This document shows positions 16,779 through 26,411 of a stretch of DNA of 64,000 nucleotides, in pieces. A program made the position numbers and the translations under genes. This DNA comes from UBA4636 sp045534575 (lineage in GTDB: Bacteria > Bacillota > Clostridia > Christensenellales > Borkfalkiaceae). The stretch is taken from positions 62,001 to 126,000 of the forward strand of contig JAZSJZ010000001.1 in assembly GCA_045534575.1 (NCBI GenBank). Direction: 5' to 3'. The notes below the pieces were generated by a model. That model was not told the origin of the DNA and searched no databases. It saw nothing but the letters and a program-made list of their open reading frames with translations. Each line of letters begins with the position of its first letter. Position 1 is the stretch's first letter.

Positions 16779-19700
16779 TTATTGAAGTGGTCCATAAATT
16801 GCTTCGTATGCTTGAAGTCTTGCGTAATATTCGTTAATTGTTAGCATTAACTCTTCCATAAACTTAGGCATCGAAATTCCCGTCCAGTAAGCTCTTGCCT
16901 CGCCGTCGGTTACAGTGCCGTCTTGATTAGCGTCCGCAATAAATCCGCTTGCGTTAGTCTTGGTTTTGAAGATAGCATCCATCATAACGAAGTTAGCCCC
17001 TTGTGCTGAAGCAACCGTTTCGCCTTCTAAAACTTCAAAATAATCACCGAATACGCCGAGTTTGATAAGTTCTTCAATAGTAGATTCGGCTTTAACTTTT
17101 TCAATAAGGCTTGTTGACAAATCGCCAAGTTTCCAACTAGGGTCAACGAGTGATAAGAAGCCGTCAGCGTCGTCTTGACCAGCATCAGCAAAAATGGTGC
17201 CGATAGAAACGTTTTCGAGCATTTCTTGAATAATATGGTCAGAGAAACCTATTCTATCGCCGTTATCATCGTAAAGTTCATAACCGGCTGCGCCCGTGAA
17301 GTTACCAATATAGTAATTAGCGAGAATAGAAAGGATTTCGTCGGTTACGAGAACGCCTTCGTTATACCAGTTATTACCCGTTCTAGTATAGCCCATAACT
17401 TCGCCGATTTGCATTGAGTTTATAGCTTCGCTTGCTTCGTGAATAGTGTAGTTTTGCATATGAACGAAGAACGGATTGCTGTTGATAGTTTCATCATCGA
17501 AAACTTCGCCGAAAGTCCACTCTTCAACGATGTTGTGAATATCGCCTGTGAGTTCGTTCATAGTGTGGTGGCACATTTTTTCCATTGCGCCTTGAACGAG
17601 CGTTTCGCCATCATACCATAAGCCGTCTTGACCTAAATTATAGCCTAAAACGTAGCCAAGTTCTAAGGTCTTGATGCTATCCATAATAACGTCAATGCCG
17701 TCGTTTGCCATAATATCGCTAACCTTAATTGGGCAAAGCGTTTGATAAAGTTCTTCGCTCTTTGTGCCAGCAACAAAGTTACCTAAGCCGTCAACGATTC
17801 TCTTTCCGCCTTCGGTTGCGTAAGCATACCACACGCCTTCCACTTCGTAAAGATTGAATAAATCGCCTAGTTTGCAATCGCCGATAAGCGACTTAACGTT
17901 GAACTTGCCTTTAATAACGTCTTCAACGCTAAGTTCTGCCAAAATTCTATCAAGAGTATCAACAGGCATAAGCATCGTCGTTTCGCCAACGCCTTGAACG
18001 TAAACGTCGGTAGGCTTTTTCCATACGCAGTTTTCGTTATGAACGTGGCCTAAAACGTAAGTATCGTCGCACTCGTAATTTAACATTTCGCCAAGGTAAG
18101 CACCGCCGATAATATCGGTTACGTTTAAGCCCTCAACTAGCGACGAGAGTTTAACGCTATAAATTCTAGATTGAATAGCGTTATCTTGAACAGAGCCAAA
18201 ATCGATAGGCGCGCCGTCTTTATCATACCAAACGCCGAGTGTTTCGTCGTAAGAATTTAAACCGCCGTCCATAATATCGCCATAGTAGAGGCTACCGAAC
18301 ATTTCTTGGCTAAAGATATAACTCTTGCCTTCGTTCTTTAAGCCCTTGAGCGTATCGATAAGGCGCATATTCGCAACTATGGTCATAAACTTATAGTAAC
18401 TGCCGGTTGCGCCGTAAGTGCCGTCCTCTAAAGCAACGATTTCGCCGTTATAAAGGTTTGGCATTTTTTGTTTGATAGTAGGAATTAGATCAATTAAATA
18501 TTCACCGAACGGAACGTTGATAAATTCCTTAATTTTTTCCATATGCCTAAACTCGGTTAGGTCATACATTGAGTAGTTATAAACCTTAGTAAGAAGCGTT
18601 GCGAACGCGCCGGATACGATATATTCTTTACCATCGTAATTAACAGCATAGTCGATATCGAGCCTGTTCATAACCTTTTCGGCAAATTCGTGAGCAAAAT
18701 CACCAACTAAGAATTCGCCCATAAGGTCTTTAATGCCTTGCTTACTTAAACTATCTAAAAGTTCTTTAATGGTCTTGTTATAAGCCTTGTTGCAAAGAAT
18801 ATCGAAGTTACCTGAAACGGTATAAGTGCCGTCTTGGTTGATAACGTAAGAGTGGTTGATATCAACAACGTCAAACGCCTTTTTAACGATATCTGCCACA
18901 AAATCACCAACAAGGAAATCTTCTGCTAAAGCCTTAATTCCTTCCTTGCTTGCGCTCTCTAAAAGTTCTTTGCCGTTCTTGTTATAAATCTTGTTAAGAA
19001 GTTGAGCAAATTTACCGCTAACCGTGTAAGTTCCGTCTGCATTTATGCTAAACGCGCTGTAAACATCTAAAATTTCAAAAGCCTTGTCTGCAATATCTGC
19101 CGAGAAATCACCAACTAGGAACTCGCCCATAAGGTCTTTAATTCCTTCCTTGGTTCTTATTTTTGAGAGAATTTCTCTTAGCGACTTGTTATACATCTTC
19201 TCTTGAAGTGCGCTAAATCTTCCGTCAACGTCGTAAGTGCCGTCTTCGTTGATTTCGTAAGAAGAAGTCATGCCGAACATTGAAAGTGCTTTTTGAGCGA
19301 TATCTGCCGAGAAGTCGCCAACCAAGAACTCGCCGAGAAGTTCTTTAATTCCTTCTCTATCAGCCTTTTCTAAAAGTTCTTTGCCGTTCTTGTTGTAAAT
19401 CTTGTTAAGAAGTTGAGCGAATTTACCTTTAACGGTATAAGTTCCGTCTGCGCCGATAGTATAACTATGCGAAATTTCAGCAATATCCATAGCCTTAGCA
19501 ACGATTTCAGCAATGAAATCACCAACTAAGAATTCTTCCGCTAAGTTCTTAATGCCTTCTTTGTTAAGGCTCTTGTAAAGTTCGTAGAACGTCTTATTAT
19601 AAAGTTTGTTGCAAAGAACGCTAAATCTACCATTTACGGTATAAGTTCCGTCTTCGTGGATAACGTAAGAGTGGTTAACGTCAAGTTTTGATAAAACTTT

Positions 19701-22349
19701 TTGCAAAACTTCAGCGAAGAAATCGCCAGCATAAACGTTTTGAGCAATTTCTCTTAAGCCGTTTTTAATGCCGTCGTCAAATTGATTGAACTTAGTATCT
19801 AAAAGTTTGTTGGTTAAATGTTTTCCAACAGGTAAAACGTCAACAGGGTCGCCTTCAACACCGCCAAGTAGGCACGCCGTGTTCATAAAATCACGAATAG
19901 TCAACTCGCCGTAGTGCTTGAAGAAACCTTCTCTAAATAATTGAGGATTATCGTTAGTGAATAGGAACACTAAATCGCTAATAGTTGCTTGGAAAGTTGC
20001 CTCTAAAACAGGGTCGTCGAGATATTCTTCAGGGAGATAGCAACCAAGGCACTCTATAAGTTTGATGTGCCCGTAAACTTCGTCAAGCGTCTTTTGTGCG
20101 CCTAAAAGTTTAACGAAATCAACTACTTTCGCGCTGTATAAGCACCTTAAGAAGCAATCGTTTTGCCAAGTATCGGTGAAGCAGTTAACAATTTCATAAA
20201 GGTAAGTATCGCCAACGATTTCTTCCCAAATAGCAAAATTATCGTGTTCAAACGATTCTAATAAATCGCCAAGTTTTATGTTGAACAAGTTATTGTAGAT
20301 TGTAGGAATTTTTGAACTTTGAACAATCCACTTGCCTTCTTCGTTAGAATAAATTGCAGTAACGTCGAAATTATCAAGCCTATGAACAATTGGCGCTAAA
20401 ATATCGCCCGCTAAAAGTTCTTTCGCCGTTTCTTTAAATGCGTCAGTGCCTTTTTCGGCAAACTCTTTAACCGTTATGCTAAAGAACGGAGCAGTTGCCC
20501 TCTCTAAATCGCCGTCAACGAAAACTTTTTCGCCGTCAGTTACGATTTTATCGGTGAACATATTAAGTGGAAGAATAGTTCCGTAAACTACGTCGCCAAG
20601 AGTTAGTTTTTCAAAGTCGTAATAAATATTGTAGTCGCCACCTTTTTGCATCGTGGAAACGACTTTCCAAATTTCAAGGTCTAAAAATTCGCTAAAGCCT
20701 TTGGTTACGTGCGCTTCGCCCTTATGCCAAATAGCATCGTCTTGAGTTTTTTCAAAACCGAACACCGCGCCGTAAATTTCGCCGATAGTCATATCGCCAA
20801 CGAGTGCCTTAGTCATACCAACTGCGTCGTCTGCTCTTAGAACGTCGAAAATATTGCTAAAAGTTATATCAAGAAGAAGTGCCATAACTTCGTTATCGCA
20901 AATCCACTTGCCGTTTTCGTCCTTTTCATAGCCGAGAGTTTCGCCAATGGTAATACCGCCAATAGCGTTTTCAAGCGCAGAAAGGAAGGTTTCTAAAGAA
21001 TATTCTTCTTTTAAGAAATCGCCAAGGCGCAAATCCATAAGCGCAGCCGTTAATGCGTTAGATTGAATTTTATCTTTAACGTCTTTAGTTAAAACGTCGT
21101 TAAGCGCTTCGCCTAAAGTCATATTGCCAACGTAAGTATCGAGCATTTCGATAATAGTTGCGCCAATGTTCTCTTCGCCGTTTCTTAAAATATCGCTCAC
21201 TGTTACGTTGCCAAGCATAGAGATAAATAGTGGAATATCTTTCTCATCAACGAAGGTTTCGTAAAGCGTTAAAATCGACATATCGCCCGCAACAGCCTCG
21301 ATGGTTTTCAAGGTGTCGCCGTCAGCGTCTAAAATATCTTTAAGGTTAAGGGATGCAACGGTTTCTAAAAGCCCGTCAATCTTTTCGGTGCAACTATCGT
21401 CTTTATACCAAACGCCGTCTTTCTTTTCAAAGCCGAGAAGGTAACCAATTTCAACTTCGGTTGCAAGTTTATCGAAAGTAATTTGATAGCCGTCATCTTT
21501 CTTCGTAAAGAGGTCGCCTAAGGTCGCGTCGCCGAACACTCTTAATAAAGGCTCTAACTTATCTTCAAAATCACTTCCACCAACAGTTGAAATATCGCCT
21601 AAAATATCAACGATTTTTAAGTGCGATATCGCAACTAGGTCGCCTTCCATAATCTCGGTGAGAGGGTCCTCGCCGTTTATGATATCCATAACGCCTTTCA
21701 TCGAAACGTTAGCGAAAATATTCAAAATACCAAGCCCGTTGCCTTCTTTAACGGTATATATGTATTCGTGCTTATCTTCGTTATATTGCGCCTCGAAAAT
21801 AGACGGCAAGAACGAACCGAACTTTAAACCTTTAAGCGCAGAAACAAGACCGAGTTCTTTGTTTATCTCGTCGGAATTCATAAGTTCCCAAAGCGTATAG
21901 TCGCCAAGTTTAACTTGCGCTTCCTTAGATAAAATCTCGTCAAGTTCAAGCCCCGTAATTTGAGGTAAAATTACGTATAGCGCGCGAAGTTTAATTCCGT
22001 CAAGGAACGGCTCAATTCCGTTTACGATATTAAAAATCGAAATGTTGGCTAAAGCGTTCCAATCGCCCTCGTCAACCTTGTCTAAATCAACACCGTTATT
22101 GATTAAAAAATCTTTTAAACTAATGCCGTATTCTTCTTCTAAACGAGCAAGCGTATAATCGTCTGGCGACTCGATTGCTAAGGTTAGCAAGTCAACCAAC
22201 TCTTCAACAGAGTAATCTTCAAGCCCGTCTTTTTCCGTGCTTGACGAAAACTTCTGCTTGTAAGCAAAAAGCCCAGCGCCGACAACCGCCGTCACCGTTA
22301 AAATAATACCAAGTAAGAACGCTGTAATTCTGTTAAAAAAACTACTCAT
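16779..22349 (-). CDS. Giant repeat protein, membrane-anchored or exported
   Basis: 1856 residues. A hydrophobic N-terminal helix (about 9-30) acts as a signal or anchor, and the rest is extracytoplasmic. Two repeat types are visible. The first is many copies of a roughly 60-80 residue unit containing LGD/IGE followed by LGY-x-x-x-x-DGxWY. The second is six tandem units of about 68 residues opening GDF-x-A-(D/E)-I and carrying DGTYTVxGxF and YNK motifs (coded at about 18505-19735). Near the C terminus, DANQDGTVTDGE is a canonical EF-hand/dockerin-type calcium loop. No enzyme motif was recognised. A large surface scaffold or adhesin is plausible. It has its own strong promoter. Confidence 0.7.
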   Translation of the reverse strand: MSSFFNRITAFLLGIILTVTAVVGAGLFAYKQKFSSSTEKDGLEDYSVEELVDLLTLAIESPDDYTLARLEEEYGISLKDFLINNGVDLDKVDEGDWNALANISIFNIVNGIEPFLDGIKLRALYVILPQITGLELDEILSKEAQVKLGDYTLWELMNSDEINKELGLVSALKGLKFGSFLPSIFEAQYNEDKHEYIYTVKEGNGLGILNIFANVSMKGVMDIINGEDPLTEIMEGDLVAISHLKIVDILGDISTVGGSDFEDKLEPLLRVFGDATLGDLFTKKDDGYQITFDKLATEVEIGYLLGFEKKDGVWYKDDSCTEKIDGLLETVASLNLKDILDADGDTLKTIEAVAGDMSILTLYETFVDEKDIPLFISMLGNVTVSDILRNGEENIGATIIEMLDTYVGNMTLGEALNDVLTKDVKDKIQSNALTAALMDLRLGDFLKEEYSLETFLSALENAIGGITIGETLGYEKDENGKWICDNEVMALLLDITFSNIFDVLRADDAVGMTKALVGDMTIGEIYGAVFGFEKTQDDAIWHKGEAHVTKGFSEFLDLEIWKVVSTMQKGGDYNIYYDFEKLTLGDVVYGTILPLNMFTDKIVTDGEKVFVDGDLERATAPFFSITVKEFAEKGTDAFKETAKELLAGDILAPIVHRLDNFDVTAIYSNEEGKWIVQSSKIPTIYNNLFNIKLGDLLESFEHDNFAIWEEIVGDTYLYEIVNCFTDTWQNDCFLRCLYSAKVVDFVKLLGAQKTLDEVYGHIKLIECLGCYLPEEYLDDPVLEATFQATISDLVFLFTNDNPQLFREGFFKHYGELTIRDFMNTACLLGGVEGDPVDVLPVGKHLTNKLLDTKFNQFDDGIKNGLREIAQNVYAGDFFAEVLQKVLSKLDVNHSYVIHEDGTYTVNGRFSVLCNKLYNKTFYELYKSLNKEGIKNLAEEFLVGDFIAEIVAKAMDIAEISHSYTIGADGTYTVKGKFAQLLNKIYNKNGKELLEKADREGIKELLGEFLVGDFSADIAQKALSMFGMTSSYEINEDGTYDVDGRFSALQEKMYNKSLREILSKIRTKEGIKDLMGEFLVGDFSADIADKAFEILDVYSAFSINADGTYTVSGKFAQLLNKIYNKNGKELLESASKEGIKALAEDFLVGDFVADIVKKAFDVVDINHSYVINQDGTYTVSGNFDILCNKAYNKTIKELLDSLSKQGIKDLMGEFLVGDFAHEFAEKVMNRLDIDYAVNYDGKEYIVSGAFATLLTKVYNYSMYDLTEFRHMEKIKEFINVPFGEYLIDLIPTIKQKMPNLYNGEIVALEDGTYGATGSYYKFMTIVANMRLIDTLKGLKNEGKSYIFSQEMFGSLYYGDIMDGGLNSYDETLGVWYDKDGAPIDFGSVQDNAIQSRIYSVKLSSLVEGLNVTDIIGGAYLGEMLNYECDDTYVLGHVHNENCVWKKPTDVYVQGVGETTMLMPVDTLDRILAELSVEDVIKGKFNVKSLIGDCKLGDLFNLYEVEGVWYAYATEGGKRIVDGLGNFVAGTKSEELYQTLCPIKVSDIMANDGIDVIMDSIKTLELGYVLGYNLGQDGLWYDGETLVQGAMEKMCHHTMNELTGDIHNIVEEWTFGEVFDDETINSNPFFVHMQNYTIHEASEAINSMQIGEVMGYTRTGNNWYNEGVLVTDEILSILANYYIGNFTGAAGYELYDDNGDRIGFSDHIIQEMLENVSIGTIFADAGQDDADGFLSLVDPSWKLGDLSTSLIEKVKAESTIEELIKLGVFGDYFEVLEGETVASAQGANFVMMDAIFKTKTNASGFIADANQDGTVTDGEARAYWTGISMPKFMEELMLTINEYYARLQAYEAIYGPLQ
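18505..19735 (-). repeat. Six tandem ~68-residue coding repeats
   Basis: The six units each start GDF and include SYxIxxDGTYTVxG and LLNKIYNK-like blocks. The DNA is diverged enough that units differ at most third positions, while units 2 and 4 share nearly identical cores. Confidence 0.75.
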
Positions 22350-22414
22350 TGCTATCTCCTTTAGAACACGACCAAGATATTTTTATGCGTGCGCATTAAT
22401 AAATTATTTTATTT

Positions 22415-22443
22415 ATTATATAACCTAAAGTTCTAGTTGTCAA
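22415..22443 (-). promoter_or_regulatory. Promoter of the giant repeat protein gene
   Basis: Minus strand TTGACA, 17-bp spacer, TATAAT: a perfect sigma-A match about 65 bases before the ATG. Confidence 0.8.
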
Positions 22444-22745
22444 CAACCTAAAATAAAAATTTTTGCGCTTTTTCCTTTTTATTTATATTATCTTAACTCA
22501 ATTTTTAAAGTTTTTTCGCAATAAAAACAGCCCGCTTTTTTTAAAGAAAGCGGGCTATAAGCCCGTTATCGGGCATTTTTCGTTCTCTAAAAAAGCCTTC
22601 GTTTTTTATAAATTTTGCCAAAATTTTACCAAAAAATTTTTTCTTTCAAAAATTTAAGAAATTTTTTGGCTTTTTTCAACACTTTTTATGTGGAATTTTG
22701 CTTTTTTAAACGAGAATTTTATTTTCGTTAAATATTTTTTGCATT
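22444..22745. other. AT-rich intergenic region with hairpins
   Basis: No gene is visible. A perfect AGCCCGCTTT/AAAGCGGGCT hairpin (22529-22556) is followed directly by a copy of the dispersed 28-bp repeat (22555-22582), which itself forms a GCCCG/CGGGC hairpin with a T-tract. Confidence 0.5.
22555..22582 (+). repeat. Dispersed 28-bp repeat, copy C
   Basis: Blocks CTATAAGCC, CGTTATCGGGCA, TTTTTCG. Confidence 0.55.
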
Positions 22746-22782
22746 AAAAAAGTGGCGTTAACCGACTTATACGCCACCTTTT
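22746..22782 (-). terminator. Terminator after the SDR gene
   Basis: AAGTGGCGT paired with ACGCCACCTT (one bulge) between A and T tracts, 17 bases past the stop codon. Confidence 0.7.
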
Positions 22783-22798
22783 ATTATTTTTTAAGATT

Positions 22799-23557
22799 TT
22801 AGAAAGAAGTCCAACCGCCGTCAACTTCTAGAATAACACCGCTAATGTAAGAAGAAGCATCGCTAGCCAAGAAAAGAGCGGCGTTAGCAATATCGGTAGC
22901 CTCGCCAGGCGCTGGAGAGAGTTTCAACACACCGCCAAGCCTTGAATAGCCGTCCATATCAGGCATACCCATTGCAGAGCCAATTTCAGTGTTAATTCCG
23001 CCAGGTGCTATAACGTTGCAACGGATTTTTTCGTTTTTATACATAAACGCCGTGTTTCTAGAAATTGCGTTAAGAGCCGCCTTTGATGCGCAGTAAACAG
23101 GGCCCGCTGCTTGGTGCATAGAACCAACTGAAGAAACGTTAATAATGTTTCCGCCAAGACCTTGTGCTAAGAATACTTGGCAAGCCTTTCTCATAGCGGC
23201 AAGAGGCCCGTAAACGTTGATACCCATAACGCTTGCAAATTTTTCATCGCTAAAACTTGCAACAGGCGCCATATTATCCATAACGCCAGCGTTGTTGATA
23301 AGAACATCTAACTTGCCATATTCTTTAACGGCAAGGTCAATCATTGCTTCGCAGTCTTCTTTTTTTGAAACGTCGCCAACGAAAATTGTAACTTTGCCCG
23401 CTTCGTTCTTTAAACTATCTTGAAGCATTTCAAGGCGTTCTTTTCTTCTAGCAACGGCAACAACACTTGCGCCTTCTTTTACGAAAAGTTCAACGATTGC
23501 CTTACCCATACCCGACGATGCGCCGGTTACTACTACTGATTTACCTTGTAATTTCAT
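22799..23557 (-). CDS. Short-chain dehydrogenase/reductase
   Basis: 252 residues, classical SDR. Cofactor motif TGASSGMGKA (residues 11-20), NNAG (near 88-91), catalytic Ser in NVSS, Tyr and Lys in YCASK, and a C-terminal IxGxxLxVDGGW(T) segment. The residues after the second strand (VARRKER) suggest NADP preference. The substrate cannot be told from sequence; 3-oxoacyl reductase-like or sugar/steroid dehydrogenases share this pattern. Monocistronic, with its own promoter and terminator. Confidence 0.9.
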   Translation of the reverse strand: MKLQGKSVVVTGASSGMGKAIVELFVKEGASVVAVARRKERLEMLQDSLKNEAGKVTIFVGDVSKKEDCEAMIDLAVKEYGKLDVLINNAGVMDNMAPVASFSDEKFASVMGINVYGPLAAMRKACQVFLAQGLGGNIINVSSVGSMHQAAGPVYCASKAALNAISRNTAFMYKNEKIRCNVIAPGGINTEIGSAMGMPDMDGYSRLGGVLKLSPAPGEATDIANAALFLASDASSYISGVILEVDGGWTSF

Positions 23558-23591
23558 TAAATTTTCTCCCTTAAAAAAATTTATTTTCTAT

Positions 23592-23620
23592 ATTTTACCA
23601 TAAATTATAGAAATAATCAA
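23592..23620 (-). promoter_or_regulatory. Promoter of the SDR gene
   Basis: Minus strand TTGATT, 17-bp spacer, TAAAAT. Confidence 0.55.
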
Positions 23621-23714
23621 TAGCAACTTAAAATTTTGTTCTTAACTTTTTTAAGAGTAAATAAGTTATAAAGTTCAAAAAAATGTCAGTTTTTCGTTTT
23701 TTTGAAAAATTAAA

Positions 23715-24149
23715 TTAAATGAAATCAAAAAGCGATAACGGCAATAAGTTAAGGCTATTTAGTTCATCTTTATTGAATAGTTTTAAATAATTGTTTTTAT
23801 TATCTAAATTAGGCGTTTTTTCAAAAAAGCGTTTGGCTTCGCCTTCTTCTAGTTCATATTCGTAAAGAAAGTAAATTTGGTGGCACGAAACGCCCCTTAA
23901 CATAAAAAAGTTTTCTAGCGTTGTTAGATATTTAATTTTATCTTTATCAACCAAAATTCCTAATTCTTCTTTTATTTCTCGGCAAATTGCGTCTTTAGAA
24001 CTTTCGTTTATCTTTACTCTACCGCCGGGAATAACGGAATTTTCACCCACCAAAGAAACGTCAACGATAATTTTTTCTTTAAACCTTAAAATCGCCCCGC
24101 AACGCACGCTAAAATCAATTTCGCCAACTTTTAACGATAAATCTTGCAT
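23715..24149 (-). CDS. NUDIX hydrolase
   Basis: About 144 residues from the ATG at 24149. A perfect promoter (24195-24223) lies inside the longer open frame and AAGGAGG stands just upstream of this ATG, so the longer start is wrong. The NUDIX box reads GGRVKINESSKDAICREIKE plus ELGI. This fits G-x5-E-x7-R-E-U-x-E-E-x-G-U, including the REIKEEL metal-binding glutamates. It hydrolyses a nucleoside diphosphate linked to X; the specific substrate is unknown. Confidence 0.9.
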   Translation of the reverse strand: MQDLSLKVGEIDFSVRCGAILRFKEKIIVDVSLVGENSVIPGGRVKINESSKDAICREIKEELGILVDKDKIKYLTTLENFFMLRGVSCHQIYFLYEYELEEGEAKRFFEKTPNLDNKNNYLKLFNKDELNSLNLLPLSLFDFI

Positions 24150-24194
24150 AAATTTTCCTCCTTTTTGCCCGCCTTTTTTAAAGCGTAGGCGCCG

Positions 24195-24223
24195 ATTATA
24201 ACAAAAAGATAACTGCTTGTCAA
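24195..24223 (-). promoter_or_regulatory. Promoter of the NUDIX gene
   Basis: Minus strand TTGACA, 17-bp spacer, TATAAT. It decides the downstream start codon. Confidence 0.8.
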
Positions 24224-24278
24224 CTATTTTTTTAAAATCTTTAGGCAAAATTTTGCAAAAATTTTTCCGCCACCCTTA

Positions 24279-24306
24279 TTGACAAAATTTTTCATTGTTC
24301 TATAAT
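24279..24306 (+). promoter_or_regulatory. Promoter of the small lipoprotein gene
   Basis: TTGACA, 16-bp spacer, TATAAT, 29 bases before the ATG. Confidence 0.8.
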
Positions 24307-24335
24307 ATATATAAGACTAATAAAGGAGATTAAAA

Positions 24336-24695
24336 ATGAAAAAATTAGCAAAACTTTTATCAATCGCACTCACTTTAGTTCTTTGCGCGTCAATTTTCGT
24401 TGGTTGTAGCAAAGTTTCTCAGTCTTATGCCGACAAAATCAACAACGCCGCAAAAGACGGCAACCACTTAACTTACGAAAAAGTTATGAAAGATTTAGGC
24501 GACGGTGTTACCGGTCTTGCAGGCGGGCTTCCAGGCCATGAAACAGGCGCTGTAACCGCGGTTAAAGGTTGCAAAACGGCTGAAGAAGCGTTAGAAAAAA
24601 CACTCAGCGGTGAAGCTTATGAAGCAATTATCGTTACTTTCCTTAACGGAAAGGCTACTTTTGCAGAATACGTAAAAGTAGAAGCAAAAGATTAA
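24336..24695 (+). CDS. Small lipoprotein
   Basis: 119 residues. Signal peptide with lipobox FVGC (Cys24), so it is predicted to be lipid-anchored outside the membrane. The mature part has a helix with SYADKINNAAKDGNHLTYEKVMKDLGD and a compact alpha-beta region ending in a strand AIIVTFLNGKATFAEYVKV. It resembles small clostridial lipoproteins of unknown function. AAAGGAG binding site, own promoter and terminator, monocistronic. Confidence 0.7.
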   Translation: MKKLAKLLSIALTLVLCASIFVGCSKVSQSYADKINNAAKDGNHLTYEKVMKDLGDGVTGLAGGLPGHETGAVTAVKGCKTAEEALEKTLSGEAYEAIIVTFLNGKATFAEYVKVEAKD

Positions 24696-24707
24696 ATTAA
24701 CAAAGAT

Positions 24708-24736
24708 AAAACGCTTAGCGAAATGCTAAGCGTTTT
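24708..24736. terminator. Bidirectional terminator
   Basis: AAAACGCTTAGC paired with GCTAAGCGTTTT, between the converging lipoprotein and acetyltransferase genes. Confidence 0.85.
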
Positions 24737-24750
24737 TGCTTTTGATTTTT

Positions 24751-25290
24751 TTATTTGTTTTGTTTTTTCAAATATGAAATTCTATCAAGCGAGTAAAGAA
24801 CAACGTCGAAAACTTGCCCTTTATGGTTTTTAACGGCTTCTTTGAGATAGCCTTCTTTTTCAAAACCCAACTTTTCAGCAAGCCTAATTGACGCCTCATT
24901 TTTAGCAAAAATTTGAATTGCAATGCGCTCTACGCCACGCCTTTTAAAAAGTTCTTGCAAAATAGCGCAAACAGCCTCTAGCATATAGCCTTTATAAGCC
25001 GTTTTCTCAATTAGCCACGCTTGCAAGGTTATGGAATTTGTGTGGTATCTTAAAGGGTCGTCTTTAACGGCAACGCAACCTATAATTTCTTGAGTTTCCT
25101 TTAAAACCAAAATAAAATGCTCAAACTCAACAAACTCTTTTAAAATTTGCTCTTTTTCGCACTTTTGATAAAGGTTAAACTTCTCCACGAACTCTTCGCC
25201 TCGCTTTATAGCCAAAACTTGAGCGTCTTGATCCTTTGGCGAGCGCAAAATAAGCCGACTTGTTTCCTTGAAAAAATCGCCGTTTATCAT
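24751..25290 (-). CDS. GNAT acetyltransferase (RimJ/L-like)
   Basis: 179 residues, one GNAT domain. It opens with ETSRLILRSPKDQDAQ, typical of the RimJ/RimL branch, and has the motif B-like NEASIRLAEKLGFEKEGYLKEAV segment. Its ATG overlaps the stop of the radical SAM gene (ATGA), so it is translationally coupled to it and to the peptide gene before. That makes N- or side-chain acetylation of the peptide product, or self-protection, a reasonable guess. Confidence 0.85.
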   Translation of the reverse strand: MINGDFFKETSRLILRSPKDQDAQVLAIKRGEEFVEKFNLYQKCEKEQILKEFVEFEHFILVLKETQEIIGCVAVKDDPLRYHTNSITLQAWLIEKTAYKGYMLEAVCAILQELFKRRGVERIAIQIFAKNEASIRLAEKLGFEKEGYLKEAVKNHKGQVFDVVLYSLDRISYLKKQNK

Positions 25291-26411
25291 TTAAGTGTTT
25301 TAATTATGCTAAGCGCAGACTTTAAAATTGCCGCTTTGTCGGCTTTAGAAAACTCTTCTAGTTTTCCCATTTCAAACCGCTTAACCGCAAAATAGGCTAT
25401 TGCTTGGAATTGAATAATGTTCATTTGGCAAAGGCGCATATCACGGCGATAAACGTCGCCCGTGGTTGCATAGTTATTGCCATAGCAAGTTGGGCAAGCG
25501 TTTCTTATAAAGCACGTTTTGCACTTATCGTCAATTTGCGCTTCGGTAAGTTTTAAGGTGGAAAAATCAATATCGAGCGAGCGTTTAGCCTTTTCGTCGC
25601 CTACGCAAATCGGCAAGAAAAATTGGCAAGGGAAACAAGTTCCGTCGCAATCGTAAGCGCGCATAGCGTAACCCGCACCGCAAACGCGGTAAGTCCTATC
25701 TTCTTGCAAAGAAATGCTCTTAATGCGGTTAACATCTAAAAGCGAGCAAGGCTTAATTTTATCGTTTTCAAGATAATAATCGATTAAAAGCGAAAGTTCT
25801 CTAGCGAAAGTGTTTTGGTTTTCTTCGTTATCCCAATCAATGCCGTAGGCTAGGTTGCAAGAAACGTCAAAGCCCTTTTCATGGCAAAAAACAACGCCCT
25901 CTTTAAGGTTTGGTAGCGTTTCTTTTGATATTGTCATCTTAACCGTTTGGTCAGGATAAGTTTCTCTAAAAAAGTCGATATCAATATCGTCAAAAGAACC
26001 ACTGCGGTTAGTATCGTGCATTTGTTTTGTTCCGTCAAGACTAAGCCCAATTTGAAGGTAGTCAGTGTGCGCTTTTAGCCAAGCCTTCATCTCGTCAGTT
26101 AGCAACACGCCGTTGGTGGTTATGAAAAATATGTAATCTTTATCATACTTTTTGTTGATGGTATATTCAACAACTTCCTTAACCGTTTCAAACTCTAAAA
26201 GCGGTTCTCCGCCGAAAAAGTCAAACTCAACCGTTTCAACCCCGTCTGCCATAGTAAGTTCTTTGTCAACTATCTCTTTGGCAAGGCTTGCTGGCATTGT
26301 GCATTGGTTCTTGTGGTGTTCGTAACAATAAACGCAATCTAAATTACACTGGTGAGTTAACACCAGTGTAATATTCTTAGATTTTTGTTCTAAAATCTTA
26401 GCCTCGCTCAT
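25287..26411 (-). CDS. Radical SAM/SPASM peptide-modifying enzyme
   Basis: About 374 residues from the ATG at 26411, which overlaps the preceding peptide gene's stop as TAATG. An in-frame start at 26432 is possible but has no better binding site. Radical SAM cluster motif C22-x3-C26-x2-C29 (CNLDCVYC), then FFGGEPLL and a SPASM region with a CGAG...DCDGTCFPC group and CKTCFIRNACPTC, for auxiliary iron-sulfur clusters. Such enzymes install thioether or carbon cross-links in ribosomal peptides. The small cysteine-rich peptide encoded immediately upstream is the likely substrate. Confidence 0.88.
   Translation of the reverse strand: MSEAKILEQKSKNITLVLTHQCNLDCVYCYEHHKNQCTMPASLAKEIVDKELTMADGVETVEFDFFGGEPLLEFETVKEVVEYTINKKYDKDYIFFITTNGVLLTDEMKAWLKAHTDYLQIGLSLDGTKQMHDTNRSGSFDDIDIDFFRETYPDQTVKMTISKETLPNLKEGVVFCHEKGFDVSCNLAYGIDWDNEENQNTFARELSLLIDYYLENDKIKPCSLLDVNRIKSISLQEDRTYRVCGAGYAMRAYDCDGTCFPCQFFLPICVGDEKAKRSLDIDFSTLKLTEAQIDDKCKTCFIRNACPTCYGNNYATTGDVYRRDMRLCQMNIIQFQAIAYFAVKRFEMGKLEEFSKADKAAILKSALSIIKTLK

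Noticed and set aside
24150..24248. N-terminal extension of the NUDIX protein
   Set aside because: A perfect promoter sits inside it and the downstream ATG has the proper binding site.
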